64,000 nucleotides of DNA. Origin: Psoroptes ovis. Lineage: Eukaryota > Arthropoda > Arachnida > Sarcoptiformes > Psoroptidae. Location of the stretch: the NCBI GenBank assembly GCA_002943765.1, contig PQWQ01000007.1:436501-500500 (forward strand). The letters are read 5' to 3'. Positions 47,428 to 59,818 of this stretch are shown here, in pieces. The position numbers and the translations under genes were made by a program. Position 1 is the first letter of the stretch, and each line of letters begins with the position of its first letter. The notes beneath the pieces were generated by a model. It did no database searches and was not told the origin of the DNA. It saw only the letters and a list, made by a program, of their open reading frames with translations.

Positions 47428-50400
47428 ATGGGTAAACGATCTAGAAGTCGATCACCATCACGTTATCGTGATCGAGATTATAAAAGTAGTCGATCATCAA
47501 AATCATCAAGAAAAGATAAAGATTACTATCATTCATCATCATCTCGTTATCGATCATCGAGATCAAGATCTAGATCAAGAAGTAAATCGCCTGACAGATC
47601 ACGTCATCATTATCATCGTTCACGTTCACCATCATCATCACATCATCGATCATCGACAAAACATTCATCATCATCGAATTCACCTGAACGTGTTAATCGT
47701 GAACGTGTCGAAGATATTATTGGACAAGATGTAAATTATAATAATTTCGATTTGGATGAACAACAAAAACGTTTGGAAATAATTATGCAACAACGTAGAG
47801 AACGTATCGAAAAATGGCGTCAACAGCAAAAAATTCAGGAGCAACAACAATCAATCAATGCAAATATCAATGATAATGATAGCAACAACCACAATAATAA
47901 TGAAACATCTAAAATTAATGACGATCAAGAAAATACTAATAGTTCGATTAATGCTGAAACAGAAGATACGAATGAAAATGGTAAAGAAGAAGAACCGAAA
48001 AAATCATCATGGACATTAGATGATGAAAATGATGACGATGATGATGATAATGAAAATGCTATGGATGAAAGTGTTGAAATTGATGAGAAAAGTTTTCAAA
48101 ATCCATCAGCCGCTAAAATCGAAACCGAGGACAAAATTGAAGAAGTAGTAAAAGGTAATTCAAATTATTTAAATCAATATCTGTTGTTAATCTTATTTAA
48201 TTTCATTCATACAGTTAATAAGGAAGAAAAATCAATGGATCAAGAATCGATCGAAGTCAAAGTAGAGCATCAGCAACAACAACAAGAATCGAATCAAATT
48301 GAACAGCAAAAAGCAATGGTTGAAAACAAACAAGAACCAATGAATGAAGATGATGATGATGATATTGATCCATTGGATGCATATATGCAAGGCATACAAG
48401 AAGAAGTGAAAAAATATCGTCAACAAACTGTACATGCAAATAAACGTAATGAAAAAGTAACAGTAGTGGTTGGTGTTGCAAAGAAAAAAACAATCAAAAA
48501 GAAAGGTGAACTGATTGAACAAAATCAAGATGCATTGGAATATTCATCTGGAGATGAAATTGGTCATGATGATGAGCTGGCAAATGCAATGGATAATTTA
48601 CAAGCAAAATCAAAGCAAAAAAAATTAATGACAATTTCGAAGGAAGATATTACATACATCAAATTTCGTAAAAATTTTTACATTGAAGTACCAGAAATAT
48701 CTAAAATGACCAATGAAGAAGTCGAAGCATATAAATTGGAAATGGAAGGCATTAAAACCAAAGGTAAAGGTTGTCCACGTCCGATTAAAACATGGGCACA
48801 ATGTGGTGTCAGTAGAAAAGTTTATGAAATATTAAAACGTAATAATTATGAAAAACCGACACCTATTCAATGTCAAGCAATACCAGCCATTATGTCTGGT
48901 CGTGATTTGATTGGCATAGCCAAAACTGGTTCAGGAAAGACGTTGGCATTTTTGTTGCCAATGTTTCGTCATATTATGGATCAACCACCATTAGAGCCTG
49001 GTGATGGTCCAATATCAGTGATCATGACACCTACACGTGAATTAGCTACACAAATATATTCAGAATGTAAAAAATTTGCCAAATCATTGGGTTTAAGAGT
49101 TGTAGCCGTTTATGGCGGTACACCAATATCCGAACAAATTGGTGATCTAAAACCTGGTGCAGAAATCGTTGTCTGTACACCAGGCCGAATGATCGATATG
49201 TTGGCAGCTAATAATGGTCGTGTAACGAATCTTCGCCGCTGTACATATGTTGTATTGGACGAAGCTGATCGAATGTTTGATATGGGATTTGAACCTCAAG
49301 TTATGAGAATCATCGATGGAATCAGACCAGATCGGCAAACAGTCATGTTTTCGGCCACTTTTCCAAGAATAATGGAAGCACTTGCACGTAGAATATTGGA
49401 TAAACCTATCGAAGTACAAGTCGGTGGCCGATCGGTGGTGTGTAAAGATGTTCAACAAGAAATAATTGTCATAAATGATGATGATAAATTTTTAAAATTA
49501 TTAGAAATTCTTGGTAAATATTCGAATGAAGGAAGTGCTATTGTTTTTGTCGATAAACAAGAACATGCTGATATGCTGCTGAAAGAATTATTACATGCAT
49601 CATACACTTGTTTAGCATTGCATGGAGGTATTGATCAAAATGACCGTGATTCAACCATAGCTGATTTTAAAAATGGACGTGTCAATGTTCTGGTGGCGAC
49701 ATCAGTCGCTGCACGTGGTTTAGATGTCAAACATTGTATTGTTGTTGTCAATTATGACTGTCCAAATCATTATGAAGATTATGTTCACCGATGTGGTCGC
49801 ACAGGTCGTGCAGGCAATAAAGGTTATGCATTCACATTTATCACACCAGAACAAGGCCGTTATGCAAATGATATGATCAAAGCGCTTACATCAAGTGGAA
49901 ATGAAATTCCAGAAAGTTTACAAAAACTGTTTGATGATTATAAACGTGAACAAGAATTATTGGGTAAAAAAGTTAAATCATCATCAGGTTTCACAGGTAA
50001 AGGTTTCAAATTTGATGAAGCCGAAGCACAACAAGCAGTCGAGAAGAAAAAATTCCAAAAAGCAGCCTTAGGTCTTCAAGATTCAGATGATGAAGACCCA
50101 GAAGAAGATATTGATCAAGAAATTGAAAGTATGCTGGCACCGAAAAAGAAAACCATCATTCAACCACTGATACCACCAACATCAACAAATACGACCATTG
50201 AAAAAACATTATCAGAGAAGCTAGAATTAGCCAAACAATTAGCATCGAAAATATCGATGACAAAAACACCGATCACAAATACAAATATTACAAATAAATC
50301 ATCGACAACAGCACACACTGAAGCTATTCTCAAAGGTGATACATTATCATTAGGTGATTTGGCAAGTGCTGTCACAGCAAAATCGATTGCTGAACAACGT

Positions 50401-50905
50401 GCCGAATTAATAAATGCAAAATTAAATTATATACCAAAAGATTTCGAATACGATAGTGAAACAGGTGAAATGATCAAACATGATGATGATGATCCTTTCG
50501 GTCAACAATTAACGCAACGTTTCGAAGAAGAATTAGAAATCAATGATTTCCCACAACAAGCACGTTGGCGTGTAACAAGTAAAGAAGCTATTGCAATGAT
50601 TAGTGAATATTCGGAAGCTGGCATAACTGTACGTGGTACATATTTTCCACCGGGTAAAGAACCGAAAATGGAATTAGGTGAACGAAAATTATATCTGGCC
50701 ATTGAAGGTATGAGTGAACGATCAGTTAGCAAGGCTAAAAGTGAAATTATTCGATATATCAAAGAAGAATTGATTAAATTGGTATGTATTTTCGTATGTG
50801 ATTTCATTCAAAATCAGAATTCTAATCCTTTAATCTTTCAATTTTCAATTAATCATACAGAATAATACAACTTATTTGAATAAAAGTCGTTATCGTGTTC
50901 TTTGA
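47428..50905 (+). CDS. DDX46: DEAD-box RNA helicase DDX46 (Prp5), U2 snRNP remodelling
   Basis: ATP-dependent helicase that acts with U2 snRNP when the branch site is first bound in pre-mRNA splicing. Exons 47428-48154, 48215-50781, 50861-50905; 1112 residues (human about 1031). An RS domain opens the protein (RSRSRSPSRYRDRDY…), followed by a Gln/Asn- and Asp/Glu-rich region with an RERIEKWRQQQ helix. All helicase motifs are present: KPTPIQCQAIP (Q motif), AKTGSGKT at 478-485, PTRELA, TPGR, DEAD at 591-594, SAT at 622-624, ARGLD and HRCGRTGRAG from 767. Intron 1 is 60 nt and in frame; retained, it would add 20 hydrophobic residues (GNSNYLNQYLLL…) foreign to this acidic region, so I remove it. 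Intron 2 (50782-50860, GTATGT…ATACAG) joins LIKL to NNTTYLNKSRYRVL, matching the LQNSYQPTNKGRYKVL end of human DDX46. AATAAA at 50990. Confidence 0.97.
48155..48214 (+). other. DDX46: 60-nt in-frame intron of DDX46
   Basis: GTAATTCAAATT … TTTCATTCATACAG: good donor and acceptor, T-rich, no stop in frame and length divisible by three. A naive reading frame passes straight through it. Confidence 0.85.
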
Positions 50906-51594
50906 ATTGATTTAAAAATTTTGAAATTTCAAATTAATTTTTCTAAATATTTTCAATGCAAGAATTAACTGGAATGAAGACATAATGACAATAAAAGAAT
51001 AATTTTCAATTATTAATAGTAATTATCACAATTTTGGATTGCAATATTTATGTGACAATTATTTATAATTATCAAGTAATATTTGTATTCACCTTGACAT
51101 TGTGTGTACAATTTATTTGTTTTTTTTGTAAAAAAAATAAATAAAACAATGGTTATGGTTCGATTGATTGATTGATTGATTATCACACTGATTTAAATGC
51201 ATTCAAACGATGAAAATAATTAATTACATCATTTATTCGAAACAATTTTCTGAATAATTTCAAAAATTTTAAATTTTCGTTCTTTGAGAATCGTTCATAT
51301 GTGAAGAATCAAATGATATTCGAGATTCGAGACTCGATTTGTTTCAATGATTTCAAAAGATTGACAATTTCACATGATTAATTTAATTGCATTTCATTCA
51401 TTCAATCATTAAATATTTCAATTATCATTTTTTTGATTAATTAAAATTAATCAAATTCAAAAATCGGCGAAGGAATAGATATATAAATAGAATCGAAATC
51501 TCGAAATTGAATTTCAAATCAAAACTTCAAAACTTGATCAGAATTCATTGTGTGACAATTTTTACGAAGAAAATATTCCAACTTTTTGTTCAAT
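50906..51594. other. DDX46 3' region and upstream region of the next gene
   Basis: AATAAA at 50990 and again near 51137 are candidate DDX46 ends. The right half leads into a TATA box for the next gene. No coding region is seen. Confidence 0.55.
51482..51489 (+). promoter_or_regulatory. TATA box of the small secreted protein gene
   Basis: TATAAATA, 113 bp before the start codon. A start of transcription about 30 bp on (near 51512) would give a leader of about 80 nt. It is the clearest TATA element in the window, in line with a strongly or tissue-specifically expressed secreted product. Confidence 0.55.
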
Positions 51595-52522
51595 ATGAAA
51601 TATATTCTTAGCTTTGGTAAGCTTCAAGCTTTGATTCGATTTGAATTTATTTTAATTAATTCTATTTTATCAAAAGCTGTTATCGCAACAATCATTCCTG
51701 GATTTTGGTGCGGATGCAAAACCATTGAAGAATTGGATCAATGTGCATATGAAATTAATTTCTTGGCAAATCGTGATTTAAAAGCACCAACAAATGATGC
51801 TGAAGTGGTTGCAGTATGCGAGTAAGTTTTGATTAATTGGATTTATTTAGATTATTTTGATTGATTTTTGGTATTTATATTGATTAGTAAAGCAAAAGTT
51901 GGACTGAAATGTTTAGCCGATCATGCACGTGAATGTGCAAAAGGTGCAATGAAATCGGTGACAATCAAAGTGATGAATGATTTAGAAAATCATTTACATA
52001 CACGTTGTGATAATCCAGATGAACGTGCTGAATTTCTCAAACATGTTGCTTGTCTTGTCGATGTATCAAAAGCCGATCAAATACGTTTATGTGCCGATAA
52101 ACATATGGTAATGATGGAAAAAGTAGCTGATTTGCCGAAACCGCTTAGACTTGGTGGTGCTTGCTGCAGTTCACATGCATTACGTGATTGTGCTATCAAT
52201 CATATTACAAGTTTATGCAGTGGTGAAACTGGTGATTATTTTGATGATATGATTAGTGATATTGTAAGTATACAATTTGTCAAATTTCGATGCACCCCTA
52301 ATAAGTTTTCTTAATTTTTAAAAATTTAAGGCTGAAGAAAATATTGAATTAGTTTGCAAAGAATATGCATCATTAGATAAATGTGATGCTAAATATGATC
52401 CAGCAACATGGGGTGAATTAAAAGGCATTATGGCATCCGAAGATGGTGCAATGGTCGGTAATCATAAATATAAAACAATTGTACCGATTATTGTTAAAAT
52501 GCTTCAAGAAGCTCGAAAATAA
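51595..52522 (+). CDS. Small secreted Cys-rich protein, 27-kDa haemolymph glycoprotein-like
   Basis: Exons 51595-51616, 51677-51821, 51888-52263, 52331-52522; introns 60, 66 and 67 nt, GT-AG, in phase; 244 residues. Removing the 60-nt in-frame first intron gives a compact signal peptide (MKYILSFAVIATIIPGFW); left in, the N-terminus is interrupted by LQALIRFEFILINS…, which suits a signal peptide less well. The mature protein of about 225 residues is helical-looking with about 15 cysteines: CGC, DQC, VVAVC, LKC, REC, TRC, VAC, RLC, ACC, RDC, SLC, LVC and DKC. The ACCSSHALRDC…SLC…DYFDDMISDI pattern resembles the C-terminal part of insect 27-kDa haemolymph glycoproteins (DUF1397), abundant secreted proteins of unclear role. 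That family link is from memory of the pattern only. It follows DDX46 by 0.7 kb. AATAAA at 52752. Confidence 0.75.
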
Positions 52523-53250
52523 TTAAGATTACAAAGTGAATTTCAATCGAAATTATTACGATTTCAACCTTTGAATTTGCTTTCTATTTCATCAATTTTT
52601 AAAAATATAATTAATATCAAACTTTGTTCACTTTTGGAACGAATTATCAATCATTAATTTCCCTCCAGCGGGGAAATTTATGATTTTTTAACAATATTTT
52701 CTTATCAAAAATTATAAAATTTATCAAATTTACCAGATTTATGATAGCGATAATAAATAAAGTAATTGAAACCCAAGAAAATACGATTTAAATAATAATT
52801 TAAGATAGAAATGCAACTTTCAAATTTCAAATCAAGACTATAGTCTAAGAATTTATAAATTTTAGTTTGAAATTTCATTTATGTTCAGCTCCGCCGAACA
52901 TGTGTGTTATTCTCACAAAGGGTTGAAATGTTTTGAATTTTTGAAATTAATAACAACATAAAGTCATATTTATATTTTCAATTGATTCAATGACCAAATT
53001 TGGTTTGTTTTATCTAACAATCCCTCTTTTTTTTCAATGGAATTATGATCTTTGATTTATCATTAAGCTAATTATTGTCGTTATCAGATGTTTTTATAAC
53101 ATTGTTATTTGTTGTACTTGAATGTGATATAAGTTAATGATTTGAAATCATTTTTTTTAAATTACGGTGTTTGATTAAGCTTTGATATCATTCATTTTAC
53201 TTTGACTCAAGAAAAAAAAACCGGTGAAAACCAATTTTTCAGCCAAAAAT
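52523..53250. other. Intergenic region
   Basis: AATAAA motifs at 52752 and 52756 are candidate ends for the upstream gene. A G+C-richer inverted word pair (CCTCCAGCGGGG near 52663; CAGCTCCGCCGAACA near 52887) stands out from the AT-rich ground, without known function. Confidence 0.45.
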
Positions 53251-54619
53251 ATGGAAAATATTAGTACCAAATGGATTAATCTCATATATTCAGCTTGTAT
53301 ATTTGTCAATCATTTTGCGTTTGTATGATTGTTTGTAATTTATTTGACATTTTGACTGATATTTTATTAATTATTTCTCAAATAGGGAATAACATCGAAT
53401 ACATTATGGCCTGCTTTAGTTGATTTAAGTAAAATCTATCAGGTCAGTGAAGAAACTATTTATTATTTGGCCACATTTTCATCGCTTGGTTATTTAATTG
53501 GATCATTGAGTGAGTAAAATTGATTTTTAGTCAATCAATTTAGATTTTTTTTATATTTAAATGCAACTAATAGGTGGCATCATTTATAAATGGTTAAACA
53601 GGCAATTTGTACTGATATGTATGACATCATTGATTGCTTTAACAATGGCATTCGTACCATATTATGGTTCGATATATTTATTATTTACAGCGGTTACATT
53701 GAACGGTATCGGTGGTGGATCATGGGATAGTTCGAATAATATTTGGCTAGTTGAAATGTGGCCAAAAAAACATGCATCAGTTATGCAATCATCACAATTT
53801 ATGTACGGGTTAGGCTTGATCATTAGTCCTACATTGATATCACCATACATATCAGGAAATTCAACGAACACAACGACCGAAATGAGAATCGATTCATTAC
53901 GTACACCATTTACAACTGTTGGCATTATACAAATTATCATACCAATTATATTGTTAATATTATTTTTCACACGAAAATATAAAAAATCAAATGATAATGA
54001 TAATAGTAATGATTATGAAGATATGCAAGTAATTTCAACTCAGCCAAACTATCAAAATCAATCATTAAGAAAATTTAAATTGATTTTAGTTGCATTATTA
54101 TTAGGCTGCTATGATGCTGCTGAATTGGCTTATTTTTACAATTCATCAACAATGTTGCAACATTTACAAATATCAGCATCAGAAGCTGCACATATATTAT
54201 CTGTACTGTCAGCTACATACACCATAGGTCGGCTAATAACAGCAGTAATATCGTTGAAATTAACACCAGATTTCATAATGACATATCATTTTATCATTAT
54301 TATAATATCACAATCATTATTGTACATAAATAGACATAACACAACGATTATTTATATATCAACAGCCCTATTAGGCTATGGCTTCTCAGCAATGTGGCCA
54401 GCAATATTAGCATTTACTGAACGTCATTTTCGTTTATCGAATCGTATCGGTACACTCTTATTCTTTTTTGCTGGTTTAGCAACAATATTCACACCGTTTT
54501 TGATCGGTAGATATCTAGAAGAATGGCCAGAAGTATTGTTCATATTTGAAGCATCATATATTGCAATTAGTATTATATTATTTGTTACAGTTAAATTATT
54601 AATAATTATTCGACCATAG
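53251..54619 (+). CDS. Major facilitator transporter, MFSD4/Naglt1 type
   Basis: Membrane carrier of the group containing MFSD4 and the sodium-dependent glucose transporter 1 (Naglt1) of animals; the substrate is not predictable here. Exons 53251-53322, 53386-53509, 53574-54619; introns 63 and 64 nt, GT-AG, in phase; 413 residues. The first two exons give the first membrane helix (WINLIYSACIFVNHFAFGIT) and the family-typical TLWPALVDLSKIYQVSEETI plus helix 2. Exon 3 has LNGIGGGSWDSSNNIWLVEMW and SSQFMYGLGLIISPTLISPY, the GxGGGxxDxxxN-x-W signature of this family, then a hydrophilic loop after helix 6 (RKYKKSNDNDNSNDYEDM, about 250-270) and further helices to the end, closing with a basic IIIRP tail. 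At 413 residues it is somewhat short, with short loops. Start ATG follows CCAAAA. AATAAA at 54692. Confidence 0.82.
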
Positions 54620-57600
54620 ATCGAAATATTTAAAGATTTTATGTATAATTTATGTTATTTTATTTATTTATATATTTCTAGGTATTTAAATAATAAAATT
54701 CAACTTTAAATCATATAAAACCTAAACAAACAAGTCAAAACTAAACTAAATTTTTTATATACTTTTACATACGATTTCGATTGAAACAAAGTACAAATAC
54801 GTTTATCAAAATGTATCAAATTTAACCAAAAATAACAACAACAAGCCAAAAATTAGATCATATCAACAGGTAGCATTAAATAAATAAATAATAGAACGAT
54901 ATATTGTAAATATATTGATATAAATAAATAAATAAAGGAGAAATTGTTCCACCCTTGGATATCACCGCTTTGAATCAAGATCAATTATTGGGTTAAGGTA
55001 AATTCAAATTCAATTCGAATGATGAATCAAATTCGAATCAATGTTTTTGAATTTTTTCCACCTGGGAAAACAATGAAATCATCTTTATTTCAAATATTCA
55101 AATAAACAATTAGTTTGAATTGTATATTTAGGTTCGAAGTTAAGAAAGAGCAAAAAATACAAAATTGATAATAATTTGTCTTTGTGTGTGTATGTGTGTG
55201 GGTAATGGCGGATTCGATTTATCATTAAAAACACCATTCATTCATCATTTTTTTAAAAAAATTGAAATGAAATTTGTTCCAATCGGCTGCTGCAATTGAA
55301 CAAACACACCAAGAGAGAGGTCACAACCGATTTAGCATCAATTGAAATCAAACATTGAAACCTTTCAGAAAAAAATGAATGAAAATAGAATAACCATTAC
55401 ATTTCATTGCAAAGATCAATTCATATTTGATTTGTTTGTTTGTTTGGAGGTAATATGATCATAATTTGATTTGAAATTATTTGAAAATATTAGACAATGA
55501 CCAATAATAGAATGATAATGGGTATTATTATCATTGAACACAAATAAATAAATATCAAAATATGGTCATCATTGTTATTTGACCATTATTTATTTATTCA
55601 AGCAAATAATAATATGGCAATGATTCGGTACATTATGAATCACAATTACGATCATCATTATCATCAACAACATCAAATGACCGATAAATAAACAAATATT
55701 GAATAGATATATGACATTTGAAAAATGACCCAACAATTGCTTATAATATTTTTACTAATTCATGACAGAATAAGAAAAGGTTATTTCAAATAGATATATC
55801 AAATCGAATACAATTTTGATTTGTGCTGAATTTGGCTCAATTTTTGTTTGATTTTTTTTAATGGACATCAGTCAATCTTTGCTTAATCAAATCATCGTTT
55901 CAAAAAATAGAAAAATTCAAATTATTTAATCATTATGACATGTAAATAATATCAAGTCATTATTTTATTTATTCGTTTGAAAAATAATTTAAATAATTTC
56001 AAATTATTTAAATCTTGGAAAGAAGAGAGAGATTTCAAAACAAAATGATTTCAATCAACGAAACACAATGAAAATTCATAAATATTGATTTGATTATTCA
56101 TAAATGAAAATTGGTCAAAAGAAATTGGAAAAATCTGGTCATCTTGATGATTGGCAGCGCCCGAACATCAATTCAAATTGAATGAATGGTGTTGAATAAT
56201 CATCATTATAATGATTATAATTATTATAATAACTATATAACTTTAATTATATTTTTATTATAATTTTCAATCATTATTATTATTATTATTATTATTAACA
56301 GTAGTTTCGATATGAAAAATCAAAGTATTTCGAAGAAAATAAATCATTATCGATCGATCAATGATGAATGGTGGCAATCAATGATGACTGATGTGAAAAC
56401 ATTTTCGATCATCATCATTTTTTTTCTCCAGATTGTCGATTGCTATATTATTGATCATTAACATTTATTATATTTCATACAACATAATGACCAATATGCA
56501 TATGTTAACATGTCCAATCAACGAAAATTTTTTTCATGATTTTTGGCTGTTGATTGGATAAGACTATGTGAATTTTCTCCATGATTATTTTCGAAATTTT
56601 CAAAAGACTACCAAATGATTTCAATGATTCAAATAATTATCGATTGTAATTATTGAATAATAATGATTGAACATTGCTAATATATTCATTAGACAATTAT
56701 GCACATGAATCAAATGGTGTCGATTTTTTGAGAAATGCTTTCTGTATCGAAGATCGAGAGAAAATTATCTTTAAAAGACTTTTCAAAGTATTTTTCACAA
56801 AGTACAAATGATATAATTTGGTTCAAATTTAGTATGGACATGAAATATTTGAAACAATTACAAGCTAGTCATATTCAATACGCTTTGCAAATTATAAGAT
56901 GGTCATCAATCAAAAAAATGGAAAATCGAAATTTTTAAAAATGTTTCAATTTTTGTAAATTTTCTCATAGAAGATAAATATTACACAATTTTAGATGATT
57001 GATTGATGAATTATAATAATTTTCAATGATCTATTTGATCATAATTATCCTTGTAATTCGATGCCAATGGCAAATTTGAGCTCGAAAAATGATTGAAAAT
57101 TCAATTCAAATTCAAATATCAATTGATTGGACATCAATTCCAATCTCAAGTTTGATTGATTGATTTGAATAATTTTCAATCATTATTCGGTGCAAAAAAA
57201 TGTCCACAACTTTGAAAACTAAATTTAGAATATGAAATCATTAATCAAAAGTGTTTGAAAATTGGTCGTCATTTATATTTTGACCAAATTGATTCATTTT
57301 TTTTTCTTAGGGCTAAACCTTTGAAAATTTAAAGCAATTTTCAAAACAAAAACGATCATCATCATCAACGACGAACAAACTAATTGAAAACACACATACA
57401 CATATATAATGGATTATCATTATGTCTTAATCATTTTTTCTCGAACAACAACCATTATCATTATGATTATCATTTTATAGAATGACAGTACATAAACACT
57501 TGATTATTGTTTTATAAAGAGGAAAATTAGTAAAATAGATATCTCTCTCTTAGAACATTTCCTGTGTGTGTATAACATAAGTATAATTGAAACAATGGTT

Positions 57601-57713
57601 TTTTGTGGATAATAAATTGATGCTTAAAATTGATGTTTTTTTCAATTGCTTCGGCCAAAATCAATGTATATTCATCATCAACATCAAACACAATCATCAT
57701 TGAAATCATATGT
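54620..57713. other. Gene-poor AT-rich stretch
   Basis: Beyond the transporter's polyadenylation motif (54692) there are only ATT, TGAT and CATT runs, an (ATT)n tract at 56275-56298, a short GT run near 55183, and scattered short open frames with no domain. No RNA gene was recognised. Confidence 0.6.
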
Positions 57714-57794
57714 ATAGGTTGTCCGAAAAGTTCATTATGCTTCAATCAATAGAGTTGCTCATGAAAATCGACCAAAACTTTTCGGACAACCTAA
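57714..57794 (-). mobile_element. Hairpin MITE copy 30, class A
   Basis: Reverse class A: ATAGGTTGTCCGAAAAG … GAGTTGCTCATGAAAATCG … CTTTTCGGACAACCTAA, TA on the right flank. The arms are almost perfect. Confidence 0.92.
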
Positions 57795-58774
57795 TAGAAA
57801 TAAAGGCGTAGAAATCTTCAAATGTGTGATTGAAATCATTGAAAATTTCAAAAATGATAATTATTATTATCTTTTAAATGATGATAATCATCATCATCAT
57901 CATCATTATTATTATTATGTTTGAACATTTGAACATATTAATTTCAATTATTTCGAATCACTATTTATTTGTACGAGTTGAATAATGATTATAATCAAAA
58001 TAAGAATTAGACAATTTCATTTTCTCGCTTTGTGGATTAAGATTTATCAAAATCATTTTCGAGATCTTTTTCCTTAATCCATTAGATTTCAATCAAAAAA
58101 GCGAAAGCGAAAAAAAAACGGAAAAATATCCGGTAAGTGTTTGTGTATGATGATGCCAAATGACATCAATGAATTGAATGAATTGATTAATGTGTGCTTT
58201 GTGTGTTCAAAATACACAATTGTTCAAAACGTATCAAGGAAAAATACTTTTACTTTTGAAGATCTTAAGAAATAATCATTTATTTCATCTTTATTTTGAA
58301 TATTCATTGAATTGAATTGAATTGAATGATAAATGAATGAATTTTGTTGATATTATTCAATTCAATAGAAAATTATATCATTGAATTGAAATTATTCTTT
58401 TTATTATTCAAATAATTCAAATATTCACCATTCAAATCTTAATAAAAGCGAAATTGAACTTTGAATTTCTACGGAAATTTTAAGCCGAGTTTTTCATTGA
58501 AAATTTCATTTCAAAATACAGATCTAACCGGAAAACGTATTTGATCGAATCAAATTGGAAAATAAACAAAAATCTTGGATAAATAAATGAATTGTTGGTC
58601 ACGATAAATCGATTGATTTTTGTGGAGCCATTGATCATATATCGATGATGATGATGATTATATGCTTTCATCAGATTTATTTATTTATTTTTTTAAATAT
58701 TATATATTTAATCCTTTATTTCATCTAAATTTCACTTGTTTATCAAATTAACCTAAATTACTGAATGATTGCAT

Positions 58775-58811
58775 GCAGCAGCAGCAGCGGCTGCTGCTGC
58801 AAGCTGCAGCC
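58775..58811. repeat. GC-rich CAG/CTG inverted repeat
   Basis: GCAGCAGCAGCAGC is followed at once by GCTGCTGCTGC and then AAGCTGCAGCC: a CAG run and a CTG run head to head. It is the most GC-rich short patch in a region otherwise near 25% G+C. Confidence 0.8.
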
Positions 58812-59790
58812 AAATCATCTTTAATTTGATTATTAAACTGGTTTCAAAATAATTATCGATAATTGAATTTTGAATTGATTCAAATTTGGCACACATTTTC
58901 GAAGATGTTAGCTTATTTTCAGAGAAAGTAAATCAGAAATGTAAATCAGAAGATATCGAAAATCATCGTTTGAAATTGAAATTAACGATTGAAGCTCGAT
59001 CGAAAATGTGAATTGAATTGTCAGATCATTTCTTTCAAAGAAATGTTTGATGGGACCAAAATAAAATCGAAATCACATTGATTTCAATCAATCGGTCAAA
59101 ATTTGATTCAAATTATGCAAATATTTACAATTTTTAAAGATGAAAAAATAGATCATAGTAATGCTTTTGCAATGTAAAACCGATAGAAATCAGTCACAAA
59201 AAGCCTTTGAAAAACCAACAAATTTCAATCTGAATAATCAAATTAATAGCCTTTCTGGTTTGGATTTATCATTCAAAAAGATCAGTGCATATTTCAACAA
59301 TTAATTACAAAGACATGGATACATTTTAAACAATTGAATATTTTATATTATTTCAAATTATCATAAATAATTTTCAAAATTTCGTAGACAAAATGAATTC
59401 AGGGCGAATAATCAAAAATTTTGTCGTGAAAATACCTGATTATTATTTTGCAAATAATGTTACCTGTTAATTTATTCCTGTTTGTGTTGAATGTCATAAT
59501 CAAACTCATTCATTCACTGAAAAATTATGGAAATTTATTCAAGAAATTTATTCAAAAAAATTCAAAATATCACATCCTCCACACATGATGCATTGAATTT
59601 GTTTGAATTATTTTCCATTGAAAAAAATGGAAAAAATTTCAAAAAATTTTGAAATTTTCAAAATTTTTAACAAAATACACCTGATAGTAATTGATAATAA
59701 TAATTGTAATTGTTTGTGAATATAAGAAGTGTTGGAATTTTACAAAATCCAATACAAAATATACACGCATATTCATTATCAAAGGAAGAA

Positions 59791-59818
59791 AATGAATGAA
59801 TGAATGAATGAATGAATG
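59791..59818. repeat. (AATG)n simple repeat
   Basis: About seven AATG units in a row; short runs of the same unit recur throughout the window. Confidence 0.85.

Noticed and set aside
48155..48214. Hydrophobic membrane segment in DDX46
   Set aside because: It is the translation of a 60-nt GT-AG intron with a T-rich body; the helicase family has no membrane segment there.
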